DNA of 64,000 bases from NCBI RefSeq assembly GCF_018603905.1, contig NZ_JAHFZZ010000005.1:186001-250000 (forward strand), written 5' to 3'. This DNA comes from Nonomuraea sp. NEAU-A123 (GTDB taxonomy: Bacteria > Actinomycetota > Actinomycetes > Streptosporangiales > Streptosporangiaceae). Made by a program: the position numbers and the translations under genes. The notes beneath the pieces were generated by a model that saw only the letters and a list, made by a program, of their open reading frames with translations, was not told the DNA's origin and did not search any database. Shown here piece by piece: positions 31,970 to 40,511 of this stretch (position 1 is its first letter; every line of letters starts with the position of its first letter).

Positions 31970-32821
31970 ATGGCGGACGACGAGCTGGACGAGGCGTTCG
32001 AGCTCGGCATGGCGTGCGCGCTGGCCGCGGAGTGCGGCAGGGATCTACGTCGTTGCGCCCAGATGTACGGCGGGCTGTTCCCGCCGGCGGCTTTCGACGC
32101 GGACTTCTACGCCGCTCTGGCGCTGACCGGCGCCTTCAGCGCGCCGTGGGCCACGTCCCACGCGCTCAAGATCGTCAATCGGACCGCGCTCTGGGTGTCG
32201 GCCGTCGACCGGCTGGTGGGCCACACGACGACGACGCGTTCCCAGGTGACCGCCCTGGCCCGTGACTGCCTGGCCGTGGCCGACGGCGCGGTGCCGCGGG
32301 CGGCGGTCACCCGGTTCCTGGCCGACCTGCGTGACGAGCTGGCGACGGTCAAGGACTTCGAGGACCATCGCGTGCTCTGGCGGGATCAGCTGGCCGGCAT
32401 GTTCGAGGCGATGGCCAGGGCGTGGGTGTGGCGCGACACCCGGGTCATCCCCACCTTCGCCCGTTACCTGGACAACGCCGACAGCCGGGGATCCTGCTTC
32501 GTGGACCTGTCGCACTGGATCTACGCGGGCGACGAGTGGGCCCGGCATCATCTGGGGGAGCTGCGGACCGTCAGCGCGCACGTGCAGCGCTACCTGCACC
32601 TGCTGGGCGACCTCGCCTCCTATCGCAGGGACGTCAGCTGGGGCGACCTCAACGTGCTCATGCTCGGCGTCAGCCGTGCCGAGGTCACGGACGCGATGGC
32701 GGAGCTGGCGCGCGAGGCGTTGGAGCTGCTCAAGCCGGTACGCGAGCGCAGCCCGCGCACCGCCGCGTACCTGCGGCGACAGATCGGCTTCAACGCGGGG
32801 CTGCACGGTATTTCCGGTTAG
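31970..32821 (+). CDS. Divergent class I terpene-synthase-like protein
   Basis: This is a 283-residue, all-helical protein. The segment LHLLGDLASYRRDVSWGDLNVLML (~213-236) reads like the NSE/DTE metal motif of bacterial terpene synthases (ND..S...E), with G for N and D for E. An upstream TALWVSAVDRLVGH (~70-83) stands where DDxxD is expected but keeps only one Asp, and the C-terminus (AYLRRQIGFNAGLHGIS) sits where W..GN..WS..T.RY usually is. So either metal binding is altered or the protein is not a cyclase. TCTAGG adjoins the ATG. The 227-bp gap before it has a short CAGTGGCTGA direct repeat (31746, 31759) and no gene. Confidence 0.5.
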   Translation: MADDELDEAFELGMACALAAECGRDLRRCAQMYGGLFPPAAFDADFYAALALTGAFSAPWATSHALKIVNRTALWVSAVDRLVGHTTTTRSQVTALARDCLAVADGAVPRAAVTRFLADLRDELATVKDFEDHRVLWRDQLAGMFEAMARAWVWRDTRVIPTFARYLDNADSRGSCFVDLSHWIYAGDEWARHHLGELRTVSAHVQRYLHLLGDLASYRRDVSWGDLNVLMLGVSRAEVTDAMAELAREALELLKPVRERSPRTAAYLRRQIGFNAGLHGISG

Positions 32822-32950
32822 GCCCTCTGAAGCCGTTACGGTCTCGCAACCTGCCATGACAGGGGCCTTTACCGCGGTGGACACCAGGAGCGAATAACTG
32901 GTCTAGATACGACAAACCGTGACATATTCATTCCTGAGGATGATTGTGGC

Positions 32951-32986
32951 TTGAGTGGAATATGTGGCGTTGCTAGGGTGTCTCGA
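32951..32986 (+). promoter_or_regulatory. Promoter upstream of cvnD with a four-codon leaderless ORF
   Basis: TTGAGT (32951-32956), a 17-nt spacer and TAGGGT (32974-32979) form one of the best promoters seen here. Six nt later, at 32986, is an ATG that reads Met-Pro-Gly-Met-stop (32986-33000). ACATATTC (32922-32929) and GAATATGT (32958-32965) are 8-bp inverted arms, the second inside the promoter spacer. The transcript would have a ~120-nt leader before cvnD at 33106. Confidence 0.55.
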
Positions 32987-33105
32987 TGCCAGGCATGTGA
33001 TTCGACCTTTTCTCTGCTCCTTGACAGGTTCCACTGACCACGGCTCCTCGGGGCGGATTTGTGCATGCGCGGCACGGCCGCGGAGGGATGTACAGGCGGT
33101 GCTGG

Positions 33106-33699
33106 ATGGACTTCGGTCGCTCTGATCGATGGAGGTTGCCGACCGCGATCAAGATCCTGATCGCGGGCGGGTTCGGCGCGGGCAAGACGACGATGGTGGG
33201 CGCGGTCTCCGAGACCCGCCCGCTGCGTACGGAAGAAGCGCTGACGCACATCGGCTCGGACATCGACGACCTCTCGGGCGTCGAGGCCAAGCCGACCACG
33301 ACCGTGGCCATGGACTTCGGCCGGATCACGATCCGGGACGACTACATGCTGTACCTGTTCGGCACGCCCGGGCAGGAACGGTTCTGGTTCGTCTGGGACG
33401 AGCTGGCGATGGGCGCGCTCGGGGCGGTGGTCCTGGCCGACACGCGGCGGCTGGCCGACTGCTTCCCGGCCATCGACTACTTCGAGCGGCGCGGGCAGCC
33501 GTTCGTGGTGGCGCTCAACTGCTTCGAAGGCGCGCGCCCCTTCACGGTCGGCGAGGTACGGCAGGCGCTCGGCCTCGACCCCGACATCCCGATCGTGCGC
33601 TGCGACGCCCGCAGGCGGGATTCCGGCCGGGAAGTGCTCATCACGCTGGTCGAACACGCCATGAACAGAGGAGCCACTCCGGTCGGGACCATGTCGTGA
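33106..33699 (+). CDS. CvnD-type small GTPase (conservon ATP/GTP-binding protein)
   Basis: This is a Ras/MglA-like GTPase of the conservon CvnD family, 197 residues. The P-loop is IAGGFGAGKTTMVGAVSE (~16-33); switch regions follow, with GTPGQERFWFVWDELAMGALGAVVLAD (G3 DxxG replaced by GTPG, normal for the family); the usual NKxD is changed to ALNCFEGA. The ATG at 33106 (MDFGRSDR) has AGGCGG upstream and fits the family start; in-frame GTG and ATG at 33061 and 33088 lack spacing. The usual partners CvnA (sensor kinase), CvnB (roadblock) and CvnC (DUF742) are not in the window, so this is an orphan. Confidence 0.88.
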   Translation: MDFGRSDRWRLPTAIKILIAGGFGAGKTTMVGAVSETRPLRTEEALTHIGSDIDDLSGVEAKPTTTVAMDFGRITIRDDYMLYLFGTPGQERFWFVWDELAMGALGAVVLADTRRLADCFPAIDYFERRGQPFVVALNCFEGARPFTVGEVRQALGLDPDIPIVRCDARRRDSGREVLITLVEHAMNRGATPVGTMS

Positions 33700-33722
33700 C
33701 CACGAGCGGCTACCTTTGACCG

Positions 33723-34211
33723 ATGGAGGAGATCGACCGCCAGATCATCACGCTGCTGGCCCGCGACGGCCGGATGAGCTTCACCGATCTGGCCCGGGAG
33801 ACCGGGCTCTCGGTATCCGCCGTGCACCAGCGGGTCCGCCGCCTGGAGAAGCGCGGAGTCGTTCGCGGCTATGCCGCGATCATCGACTATGACGCGATCG
33901 CGCTGCCGATGACGGCGTTCGTGTCCATCAAGCCGATCGACCCCGCCGCGCCCGACGACGCGCCCGAGCGGCTGGCCCACCTGACCGCGATCGAGGCGTG
34001 CCACAGCGTGGCCGGCGACGAGAGCTACATCCTCAAGGTGCGCGTCGCCACGCCGCTGGCGCTGGAGGAGCTGCTGCAGCACATCCGCGCGTCGGCGAAC
34101 GTCTCCACGCGCACCACCGTCGTGCTGAGCACCCCGTACGAGCACCGCCCGCCCGAGGTGGCGGCCGACGGCGCCGGTGAGCCGATGTCCAGTCCGGCGC
34201 CTCCTTCCTGA
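33723..34211 (+). CDS. Lrp/AsnC-family transcriptional regulator
   Basis: This 162-residue regulator has an N-terminal HTH (MEEIDRQIITLLARDGRMSFTDLARETGLSVSAVHQRVRRLEKRGVVRGYAAIID) and a C-terminal RAM ligand domain (~65-145: AFVSIKPID..LTAIEACHSVAGDESYILKVRVATPLALEELLQHI). It ends with a Pro/Ser tail. TACCTT (33711-33716) lies 6 nt before the ATG, so the mRNA is probably leaderless. Lrp-type proteins usually sense amino acids; neighbours do not show which. It ends 55 bp before the IclR gene. Confidence 0.92.
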   Translation: MEEIDRQIITLLARDGRMSFTDLARETGLSVSAVHQRVRRLEKRGVVRGYAAIIDYDAIALPMTAFVSIKPIDPAAPDDAPERLAHLTAIEACHSVAGDESYILKVRVATPLALEELLQHIRASANVSTRTTVVLSTPYEHRPPEVAADGAGEPMSSPAPPS

Positions 34212-34231
34212 CGACGGTCCACACTGCATCT

Positions 34232-34248
34232 GTTCGGCAATGCCGAAC
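34232..34248. promoter_or_regulatory. IclR/GylR operator, copy 1 (regulator promoter)
   Basis: GTTCGGCAATGCCGAAC is a perfect palindrome (8-bp arms, 1-nt centre). It lies just before the -10 TACGGT (34254-34259), i.e. in the -35/spacer region of the IclR gene. An identical copy precedes glpK at 35116-35132. Autoregulation is inferred from the position. Confidence 0.8.
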
Positions 34249-34266
34249 CACGGTACGGTGTGAGGC

Positions 34267-35088
34267 GTGGGAGAGACCATCCAGTCCGTCGAACGGGCCG
34301 CCGGCATCCTGAGGCTGCTCGCCTCCGGCCCGCGCGAGCTGGGCGTGGCCGAGCTGGCCCGCGCGATGGGCCTGCCCAAGGGCACGCTGCACGGCATCCT
34401 GCGCACGCTGGTCCACGTCGGCTTCGTCGAGCAGGACGCCGCCACGGGCCGCTACCGGCTCGGCGGCACGCTGCTGCACCTGGGCAGCAGCTACCTCGAC
34501 GTCAACGAGCTGCGCACCCGCTCGCTCAACTGGGCTGACGCCCTGGCCGGGCGCAGCAGGGAGAGCGTGTGGATCGGCACCGCGCACGAGGGCGGCGTCC
34601 TGGTGGTCCACCACGTGTTCAGGCCCGACGACAGCATGCAGGTCCTGCAGGTCGGCACGCTGCTGCCCGCGCACGCGACCGCGCTCGGCAAGGTCCTGCT
34701 CGCCTACGACCCGTACGGCGACGCGGGGGCGGCGTTCGACGCGCCGTCCGGCACCACGCCCCAGGCGACCGCCACGGCGACACGCGGCGACGAGCCCGCG
34801 GCCGAAGGGCTGCCCGCCTTCACGCCCAGGACCATCACCGGCGCCGACGACCTGGCCAAAGAGCTGGAGCTGGTCCGCGGCCGGGGCTGGGCCTGCGACG
34901 TGGAGGAGCTGGTCGAGGGCGAGGTCTCCATCGCCGCCCCGATCAGGGACGGCCGCGGCGTCACCGTCGGCGCCATCGGCGTCAGAGGCGCGGTCGAGCG
35001 GCTGGCCGACGACGGCGAGCCGCACATCACGATCGTCTCCTACGTCCGCGACGCCGCCCGCGCCATCACCCGCGACCTGAGCCGGTGA
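34267..35088 (+). CDS. IclR-family regulator of glycerol catabolism (GylR-like)
   Basis: This 273-residue regulator has an N-terminal winged helix (SVERAAGILRLLASGPRELGVAELARAMGLPKGTLHGILRTLVHVGFVEQD) and a C-terminal IclR effector domain with LPAHATALGKVLLAYDP and a final GAIGVRGAVERL. A Thr/Ala/Gly-rich insertion (~160-177) interrupts the effector domain. Its position directly before glpK-glpD and the identical operators at 34232 and 35116 indicate that it is the GylR-type control protein, known in Streptomyces to respond to glycerol 3-phosphate; the ligand here is inferred. TACGGT lies 7 nt before the GTG. Confidence 0.9.
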   Translation: MGETIQSVERAAGILRLLASGPRELGVAELARAMGLPKGTLHGILRTLVHVGFVEQDAATGRYRLGGTLLHLGSSYLDVNELRTRSLNWADALAGRSRESVWIGTAHEGGVLVVHHVFRPDDSMQVLQVGTLLPAHATALGKVLLAYDPYGDAGAAFDAPSGTTPQATATATRGDEPAAEGLPAFTPRTITGADDLAKELELVRGRGWACDVEELVEGEVSIAAPIRDGRGVTVGAIGVRGAVERLADDGEPHITIVSYVRDAARAITRDLSR

Positions 35089-35115
35089 CGTGTTGACCCG
35101 CAACCCCCCGAACCC

Positions 35116-35132
35116 GTTCGGCAATGCCGAAC
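35116..35132. promoter_or_regulatory. IclR/GylR operator, copy 2 (glpK-glpD promoter)
   Basis: GTTCGGCAATGCCGAAC, identical over 17 bp to the copy at 34232-34248, lies 19 nt before the glpK GTG and ahead of its GAGGAAG ribosome site. A repressor bound here would block the glpK-glpD transcript. Confidence 0.8.
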
Positions 35133-35151
35133 ACACCGAAGTGAGGAAGCC

Positions 35152-36627
35152 GTGCCCCGACCGCAGTACGTAGCCGCCATCGACCAGGGCACCACGTCCA
35201 GCAGGTGCATGGTGTTCGACCAGGACGGCCGGATCGTCTCGGTGGCGCAGCGGGAGCACCGGCAGATCTTCCCCAGGCCCGGCTGGGTCGAGCACGACGC
35301 CGCCGAGATCTGGGAGGCCGTCCAGGGCGTGGTGGCCGACGCCGTCACCGGCAGCGGGATCGACTTCGCCCAGCTCGTCGCCCTCGGCATCACCAACCAG
35401 CGCGAGACCACCGTCCTGTGGGACCGCCATACCGGGCGGCCCGTGGCCAACGCGATCGTCTGGCAGGACACCCGTACCGACGCCCTGGTCCGGTCCCTGT
35501 CGGAGCACGAGGAGCTCTTCCGCGAGCGGGCCGGGCTGCCGCTGGCCACCTACTTCGCCGGGCCGAAGATCCGCTGGCTGCTCGACGAGACCCCCGGGCT
35601 GCGGGAGCGGGCCGAGCGCGGCGACGTGCTGTTCGGCACCGTCGACAGCTGGCTGATCTGGCGGCTCACCGGCCGCCACGTCACCGACGTCACCAACGCC
35701 AGCCGCACCATGCTGATGAACCTGCGCACGCTGAGCTGGGACGACGAGCTGCTCGCCGCGCTCGGTGTGCCCCGCGCGATGCTGCCGGAGATCCGCCCCT
35801 CCGCCGAGGTCTACGGCACGGCCGACGGCGGCGTGCCGGTGGCGGCGGCGCTGGGCGACCAGCAGGCGGCCCTGTTCGGCCAGACGTGCTTCGGGCCGGG
35901 CGAGACCAAGAGCACCTACGGCTCCGGCAGCTTCCTGCTGATGAACACCGGCACCGAGCCGGTCGCCTCCAAGCACGGGCTGCTCACCACCGTCGGCTAC
36001 CAGATCGGCGAGGCCCCCGCCACGTACGCGCTGGAGGGCTCGATCGCCGTCACCGGCTCGCTCGTGCAGTGGCTGCGCGACAACCTCGGCCTGATCTCCA
36101 GCGCCGCCGAGATAGAGACCCTCGCGGGCACCGTCGAGGACAACGGCGGCTGCTACTTCGTCCCCGCCTTCTCCGGCCTGTTCGCCCCGCACTGGCGCTC
36201 CGACGCGCGCGGCGTGATCGCCGGGCTGACCGGGTTCGTCACCAAGGGGCACATCGCGCGGGCCGTGCTGGAGGCGACCGCCTGGCAGACGCGCGAGGTG
36301 GTCGACGCGATGAACGCCGACGCCGGGCTCGCGCTCACCTCGCTGCGCGCCGACGGCGGCATGACCGCCAACAACCTGCTCATGCAGATCCTGGCCGACG
36401 TGCTCGCCGTGCCGGTGGTGCGGCCGATGGTGTCGGAGACCACCTGCCTGGGCGCCGCCTACGCGGCCGGGCTGGCCACCGGCTACTGGCCCGACACCGA
36501 CAGCCTGCGCGCCAACTGGCACAAGGCGGCCGAGTGGCGGCCGAAGATCGGCCAGGACGTACGCGACAGCGAATACCGCAACTGGCGCAAGGCCATCGAA
36601 CGCAGCCTCGACTGGAGCACCCCATGA
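35152..36627 (+). CDS. glpK: Glycerol kinase
   Basis: GlpK phosphorylates glycerol with ATP to sn-glycerol 3-phosphate. The 491-residue FGGY kinase has the phosphate-1 motif [16 protein letters not shown] at the N-terminus, [28 protein letters not shown], the catalytic-Asp region [15 protein letters not shown], and [13 protein letters not shown]. The GTG start has GAGGAAG upstream. It overlaps glpD by ATGA, so the two are translationally coupled. No glpF facilitator gene is in the operon. Confidence 0.96.
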   Translation: MPRPQYVAAIDQGTTSSRCMVFDQDGRIVSVAQREHRQIFPRPGWVEHDAAEIWEAVQGVVADAVTGSGIDFAQLVALGITNQRETTVLWDRHTGRPVANAIVWQDTRTDALVRSLSEHEELFRERAGLPLATYFAGPKIRWLLDETPGLRERAERGDVLFGTVDSWLIWRLTGRHVTDVTNASRTMLMNLRTLSWDDELLAALGVPRAMLPEIRPSAEVYGTADGGVPVAAALGDQQAALFGQTCFGPGETKSTYGSGSFLLMNTGTEPVASKHGLLTTVGYQIGEAPATYALEGSIAVTGSLVQWLRDNLGLISSAAEIETLAGTVEDNGGCYFVPAFSGLFAPHWRSDARGVIAGLTGFVTKGHIARAVLEATAWQTREVVDAMNADAGLALTSLRADGGMTANNLLMQILADVLAVPVVRPMVSETTCLGAAYAAGLATGYWPDTDSLRANWHKAAEWRPKIGQDVRDSEYRNWRKAIERSLDWSTP

Positions 36628-38189
36628 CCACGATCGCCTCCCGCGCCGAGACCCGCGAGGAGCTGTCCAGGGGCACCTACGACCTGCTGGTCATCGGCGG
36701 CGGCATCCTCGGCACCTCGGTCACCTGGATGGCCGCCCAGGCGGGCCTGCGCGTGGCCATGGTCGACGGCGGCGACTTCGCCGGCGCCACCTCCAGCGCC
36801 TCCTCCAAGCTCGTCCACGGCGGCCTGCGCTACCTGCAGACGGGCAACGTCAAGCTGGTCGCCGAGAACCACCGCGAACGCCGGGCGCTGGCCGGCGACA
36901 TAGCTCCCCACCTGGTCAAGCCGCTCACCTTCGTGGTGCCGGTCTACCGGGGCGGCCCGCACGGCGCCGCCAAGCTGGGCGCGGGCGTGTTCCTCTACTC
37001 GGCGCTGTCGGTGTTCGGCGATGGGCTCGGCCGGGTCATCACCGCCAACCAGGCGCTGGCCAGGGTGCCCGCGCTCCGGCCTGAGGGGCTGCGCGCCGCC
37101 GCCGTCTACGGCGACCACCAGATGAACGACAGCCGGGTCGCGGTGATGACCGTGCGCGCCGCCGTCGACGCGGGCGCGGTCGTGCTCAACCACGCCGAGG
37201 TCGTCGGCCTGCGCGAAAGCGGTGGCACGGTCTCAGGGGCGGAGCTGTGCGACCGGCTCGACGGCACCGAGTTCGGCGTCGACGCCCGCCTGGTGCTGAA
37301 CGCCACCGGCCCGTGGGTCGACCACCTGCGCCGCATGGAGGACCCCGGCGCCGCGCCGAGCATCCGCCTGTCGAAGGGCGCCCACCTGGTCATGCGCCGC
37401 CACGAGCCGTGGAAGGCGGCCCTGACCACCCCGATCGACAAATACCGCGTGTCCTTCGCCATCCCGTGGGAGGACCACCTGCTGCTCGGCACCACCGACG
37501 AGGCCTACGAGGGCGACCCCGCCGGCGTGCGCGCCACCGACGCCGACGTGGCCCAGATCCTCGACGAGGCCGGGCACGCCGTACGCGACTCGCAACTGCG
37601 GCGCGAGGACATCACCTACTCCTTCGCCGGGCTGCGCGTCCTGCCGGGCGGCCCCGGCGCGGTGTCGTCGGCCAAGCGGGAGACGGTGGTCAGCCGGGGC
37701 AAGGGCGGCATGCTGTCGGTGGCCGGCGGCAAGTGGACCACCTACCGGCACATCGGCAAGGTCGTCCTCGACACGCTGGCCCACCTGCCGGGCCACCCGC
37801 TCGGCGACGACCTCGCGGCCATCCTGCCCGCCATGCCGCTGCCCGGCCTGGCCAGCCCCGACGCGGTCGCGATGCGCCTGTGGACCGACCGTGACCCCGG
37901 CGCCCGGATGGACCCGCTGGTGGCGCGCCACCTCGCCTCGCACTACGGCTCGATCGCCTTCGACCTGTCCAGGCTCATCCGCGACACGCCCGCGCTCGGC
38001 GAGCGCATCCACCCGGACGGGCCGGACATCTGGGCGCAGGCGGTCTACGCGCGCGACCACGAGTGGGCGGCGACGGTCGACGACGTCGTACGCCGCCGCA
38101 CCACCCTCACGGTCCGCGGCCTCGACACCCCCGAGATTCGCACCCGCGTTGAGACGCTCCTCACCGGCGGCCCGGTCCCGGCGTCGTGA
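36624..38189 (+). CDS. glpD: Glycerol-3-phosphate dehydrogenase (FAD-dependent, aerobic type)
   Basis: GlpD oxidises glycerol 3-phosphate to dihydroxyacetone phosphate, passing electrons to quinone at the membrane. The 521-residue protein has the FAD dinucleotide fold [52 protein letters not shown] (~20-72), [12 protein letters not shown], and the C-terminal [13 protein letters not shown]. The start overlaps glpK as ATGA. It is the second step of the pathway opened by GlpK. Convergent with the BadF-type kinase gene; the 52-bp gap contains only a weak GGGCC/GGCCC stem. Confidence 0.95.
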   Translation: MTTIASRAETREELSRGTYDLLVIGGGILGTSVTWMAAQAGLRVAMVDGGDFAGATSSASSKLVHGGLRYLQTGNVKLVAENHRERRALAGDIAPHLVKPLTFVVPVYRGGPHGAAKLGAGVFLYSALSVFGDGLGRVITANQALARVPALRPEGLRAAAVYGDHQMNDSRVAVMTVRAAVDAGAVVLNHAEVVGLRESGGTVSGAELCDRLDGTEFGVDARLVLNATGPWVDHLRRMEDPGAAPSIRLSKGAHLVMRRHEPWKAALTTPIDKYRVSFAIPWEDHLLLGTTDEAYEGDPAGVRATDADVAQILDEAGHAVRDSQLRREDITYSFAGLRVLPGGPGAVSSAKRETVVSRGKGGMLSVAGGKWTTYRHIGKVVLDTLAHLPGHPLGDDLAAILPAMPLPGLASPDAVAMRLWTDRDPGARMDPLVARHLASHYGSIAFDLSRLIRDTPALGERIHPDGPDIWAQAVYARDHEWAATVDDVVRRRTTLTVRGLDTPEIRTRVETLLTGGPVPAS

Positions 38190-38241
38190 CCGCCGTCGTG
38201 GCCGCTGCCATGAGCGCTGCCGTGACCGCTTCCAGGGCCCG

Positions 38242-39252
38242 TCAGGCCCGTTCGTAGCGGGCGCGCAGGCGGGTCTTGGCCAGGTCCGTCGCGCCCAGGT
38301 GCTCCAGGCCGTTGAGAGCGGCGCCGACGATGGGTGGGACGTCGGCGACGAGGATCTTGGCCCGGGGCGCCCTGGCGGCGAACGAGGCGTCCAGGAGGGC
38401 CGTCAGGAGCGGGTCGCGGGCCTGCAGGATGCCGCCGCCCAGCACCACCTCCGTGGGCGTCTCCAGCAGGTCCAGGCGGCGCAGGCAGACCTCCGCCAGC
38501 ACGGTGATCTCCTCCGCCTGGCGTTCCACCAGCGATCTGGCGATCGGGTCGCCCGCCGCGGCCGTGGCGAAGACGCCCGGGGTGAGCTCGTGCAGGCGGG
38601 ACTCCTCCAGGCGGCCGAAGTGGATCTCCAGGATCAGCTCCTCGACCGTGCGCACGGCGAAGTGCCGCGTGCACAGCTCCGTCAGCGCGGTCGCGGGCCC
38701 GCGACCGTCCTCGGCGCGGGCGGCGTGCCACAGCGCCTCCTCCGCGATGCCCTGGCCGCCGCCCCAGTCGCCGCTGAGGTGGCCGAGCGCGGGGAAACGG
38801 GTCACCTCGCCGGTGGGGGAGACGCCGACCGCGTTGATGCCCGCCCCGCACACCACGGCCACGCCCCAGGGGCCCGACGCGCCCGCCCGGAGCACGGCGA
38901 AGGTGTCGTTGCGGACAGAGATGTCCGGGCCGAAGCCCCGGCGGGCGAACTCGAGCGCCAGGGCCTCCTCCTCGACCGGCAGATCGGCCCCCGCCAGATA
39001 GGCCGCCACATGATCGAACCGGCCCGGGGCGATGGAGCGGTCCCGGCCGGGGGCGCCGTCCGACGGCATCCGCGCGAGCGCCTGTCGTACCGCCTCCTCC
39101 ACCACGTCCAGCGCCGCCGCCACGCCATCGCTCTGCGGCGCGAACGCGCCCGCTCGGCCGGTGGCCAGCACCTCGCCGTCCTCCGTGACCAGCGCCACGT
39201 CGGTCTTGCTGTTGCCGCCGTCGACCGCGAGGACGAGCCTGCGGTGCTCCAC
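38242..39252 (-). CDS. BadF/BadG-type sugar kinase (N-acetylglucosamine kinase-like)
   Basis: This ASKHA-fold kinase has 336 residues. The phosphate-1 loop LVLAVDGGNSKTDVALV opens the protein; VAVVCGAGINAVG and LGHLSGDWGGGQGIAEEAL follow, and the adenosine-site VVLGGGILQARDPLL is near the C-terminus, as in GlcNAc kinases. The GTG at 39252 overlaps the glycosidase stop (TAGTG); a GTG at 39267 lies upstream without a ribosome site. It is the last gene of the ROK operon and could phosphorylate the imported sugar to supply the 6-phospho substrate that GH4 enzymes need; which sugar is not readable. Confidence 0.88.
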   Translation of the reverse strand: MEHRRLVLAVDGGNSKTDVALVTEDGEVLATGRAGAFAPQSDGVAAALDVVEEAVRQALARMPSDGAPGRDRSIAPGRFDHVAAYLAGADLPVEEEALALEFARRGFGPDISVRNDTFAVLRAGASGPWGVAVVCGAGINAVGVSPTGEVTRFPALGHLSGDWGGGQGIAEEALWHAARAEDGRGPATALTELCTRHFAVRTVEELILEIHFGRLEESRLHELTPGVFATAAAGDPIARSLVERQAEEITVLAEVCLRRLDLLETPTEVVLGGGILQARDPLLTALLDASFAARAPRAKILVADVPPIVGAALNGLEHLGATDLAKTRLRARYERA

Positions 39253-40511
39253 TACCTCACCGTCCACGGCAGGTACGCGCGGTTGGCTTCCAGCAGCAGG
39301 CCGGTCAGCTCCTCCGCGGTGGCGTCCTGGCCGATCAGGGGATGGGCCAGCAGGGCGTCGCGGACCCGGTCCGCACCGCCGTACCGGGCCGCCTCGAGGG
39401 CGAGCGTCTCGTAGGCGGACACGTGCGCGATCAGCCCCGCGTACAGAGGCTCGACCGGCGGCACCGGCAGCGGCGCGGCCCCCAAGGCGGAGACGGCCGC
39501 GGGCACCTCGATCACCGTGTCGTCCGACAGGAAGGGCAGCGTGCCGTGGTTGCGGACGTTCACCACGTGGGTGCCGGGGCGGTCGCCGAGCAGTGAGGCG
39601 AGCAGCGCGACCGCCGCCTCGGAGTAGTACGCGCCGCCCCGCTCGCCCAGCAGCGCCGGCTTCTCGACGACCGACGGGTCGGCGTACATCTCCAGCAGCC
39701 GGGTCTCCATCGCCGCCACCTCGGCCGCGCGGGACGGCTTGGCCCGCTGCTCCTCCACCACCGCGTCATGATCGTAGAAATAGCGCAAATAGTACGACGG
39801 CACCACACCGAGCCGGCGGAGCAGCGCGGGACGCAGCGCCAGGTCGTCGGCCAGCGACTCCGCGTGCGCGGCGAGCAGCGCGGGCAGCACGTCCTCGCCG
39901 TCCAGGTACACGGCCCGTTCCCAGGTCAGGTGGTTGAGCCCGACGTGGCCGAGCGAGATCCGCGACGGCGGCACGCCCAGCGCGGCGGCGAAGCGGCGCT
40001 GGAAGCCGATCGCCACGTTGCACAGCCCGATCGCCCGGTGCCCGGCGTCGAGGAGCGCGCGGGTGACGATGCCGACAGGGTTGGTGAAGTCGACGATCCA
40101 CGCCTCGGGCGCGTGCGTACGGACCGTCTCGGCGATGTCCAGCACGATCGGCACCGTGCGCAGCGCCTTGGCCAGCCCGCCCGCGCCGGTCGTCTCCTGC
40201 CCCACGCAGCCGCACCGCAGCGGCAGCGTCTCGTCCACGTCGCGCGCCGCCTGCCCGCCCACCCGGAGCTGGAACAGGACGGCCCGCGCCCCCGAGACCC
40301 CCTCCTCGACCGAGGAGGTGGCCAGCACCCGGGCCGGATGCCCGGCATGCGCGAGCATGCGGCGCGCCATCTCGGCAACAACCTCAAGTCGCGTTAAATC
40401 GGGGTCTATCAGTGCGATTTCCGAGACCGGCAGCTCGTCGCGGAGCCGCGCGAACCCGTCGATCAGCTCGGGCGTGTACGTCGAGCCGCCCCCCACCACG
40501 GCCAGTTTCAA
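39252..40511 (-). CDS. Family 4 glycoside hydrolase (6-phospho-beta-glucosidase type)
   Basis: GH4 enzymes use NAD+ and a divalent metal to cleave phosphorylated glycosides by a redox-elimination mechanism. The 419-residue protein has the NAD-binding AVVGGGSTYTPELIDGF at the N-terminus, WIVDFTNPVGIVTRALL, the metal-site CNVAIGFQRR (usual form CNxPxG) and HVGLNHLTW. The TTG at 40511 overlaps the permease stop (TTGA) and has AGGAG upstream, so a longer frame upstream is ignored. Its place after an ABC uptake system and before a kinase suggests beta-linked disaccharide use. Confidence 0.9.
   Translation of the reverse strand: MKLAVVGGGSTYTPELIDGFARLRDELPVSEIALIDPDLTRLEVVAEMARRMLAHAGHPARVLATSSVEEGVSGARAVLFQLRVGGQAARDVDETLPLRCGCVGQETTGAGGLAKALRTVPIVLDIAETVRTHAPEAWIVDFTNPVGIVTRALLDAGHRAIGLCNVAIGFQRRFAAALGVPPSRISLGHVGLNHLTWERAVYLDGEDVLPALLAAHAESLADDLALRPALLRRLGVVPSYYLRYFYDHDAVVEEQRAKPSRAAEVAAMETRLLEMYADPSVVEKPALLGERGGAYYSEAAVALLASLLGDRPGTHVVNVRNHGTLPFLSDDTVIEVPAAVSALGAAPLPVPPVEPLYAGLIAHVSAYETLALEAARYGGADRVRDALLAHPLIGQDATAEELTGLLLEANRAYLPWTVR

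Noticed and set aside
31966..31971. TAGGAT as a -10 box for the terpene-synthase-like gene
   Set aside because: It overlaps the ATG itself, so a transcript started from it would lack the start codon.
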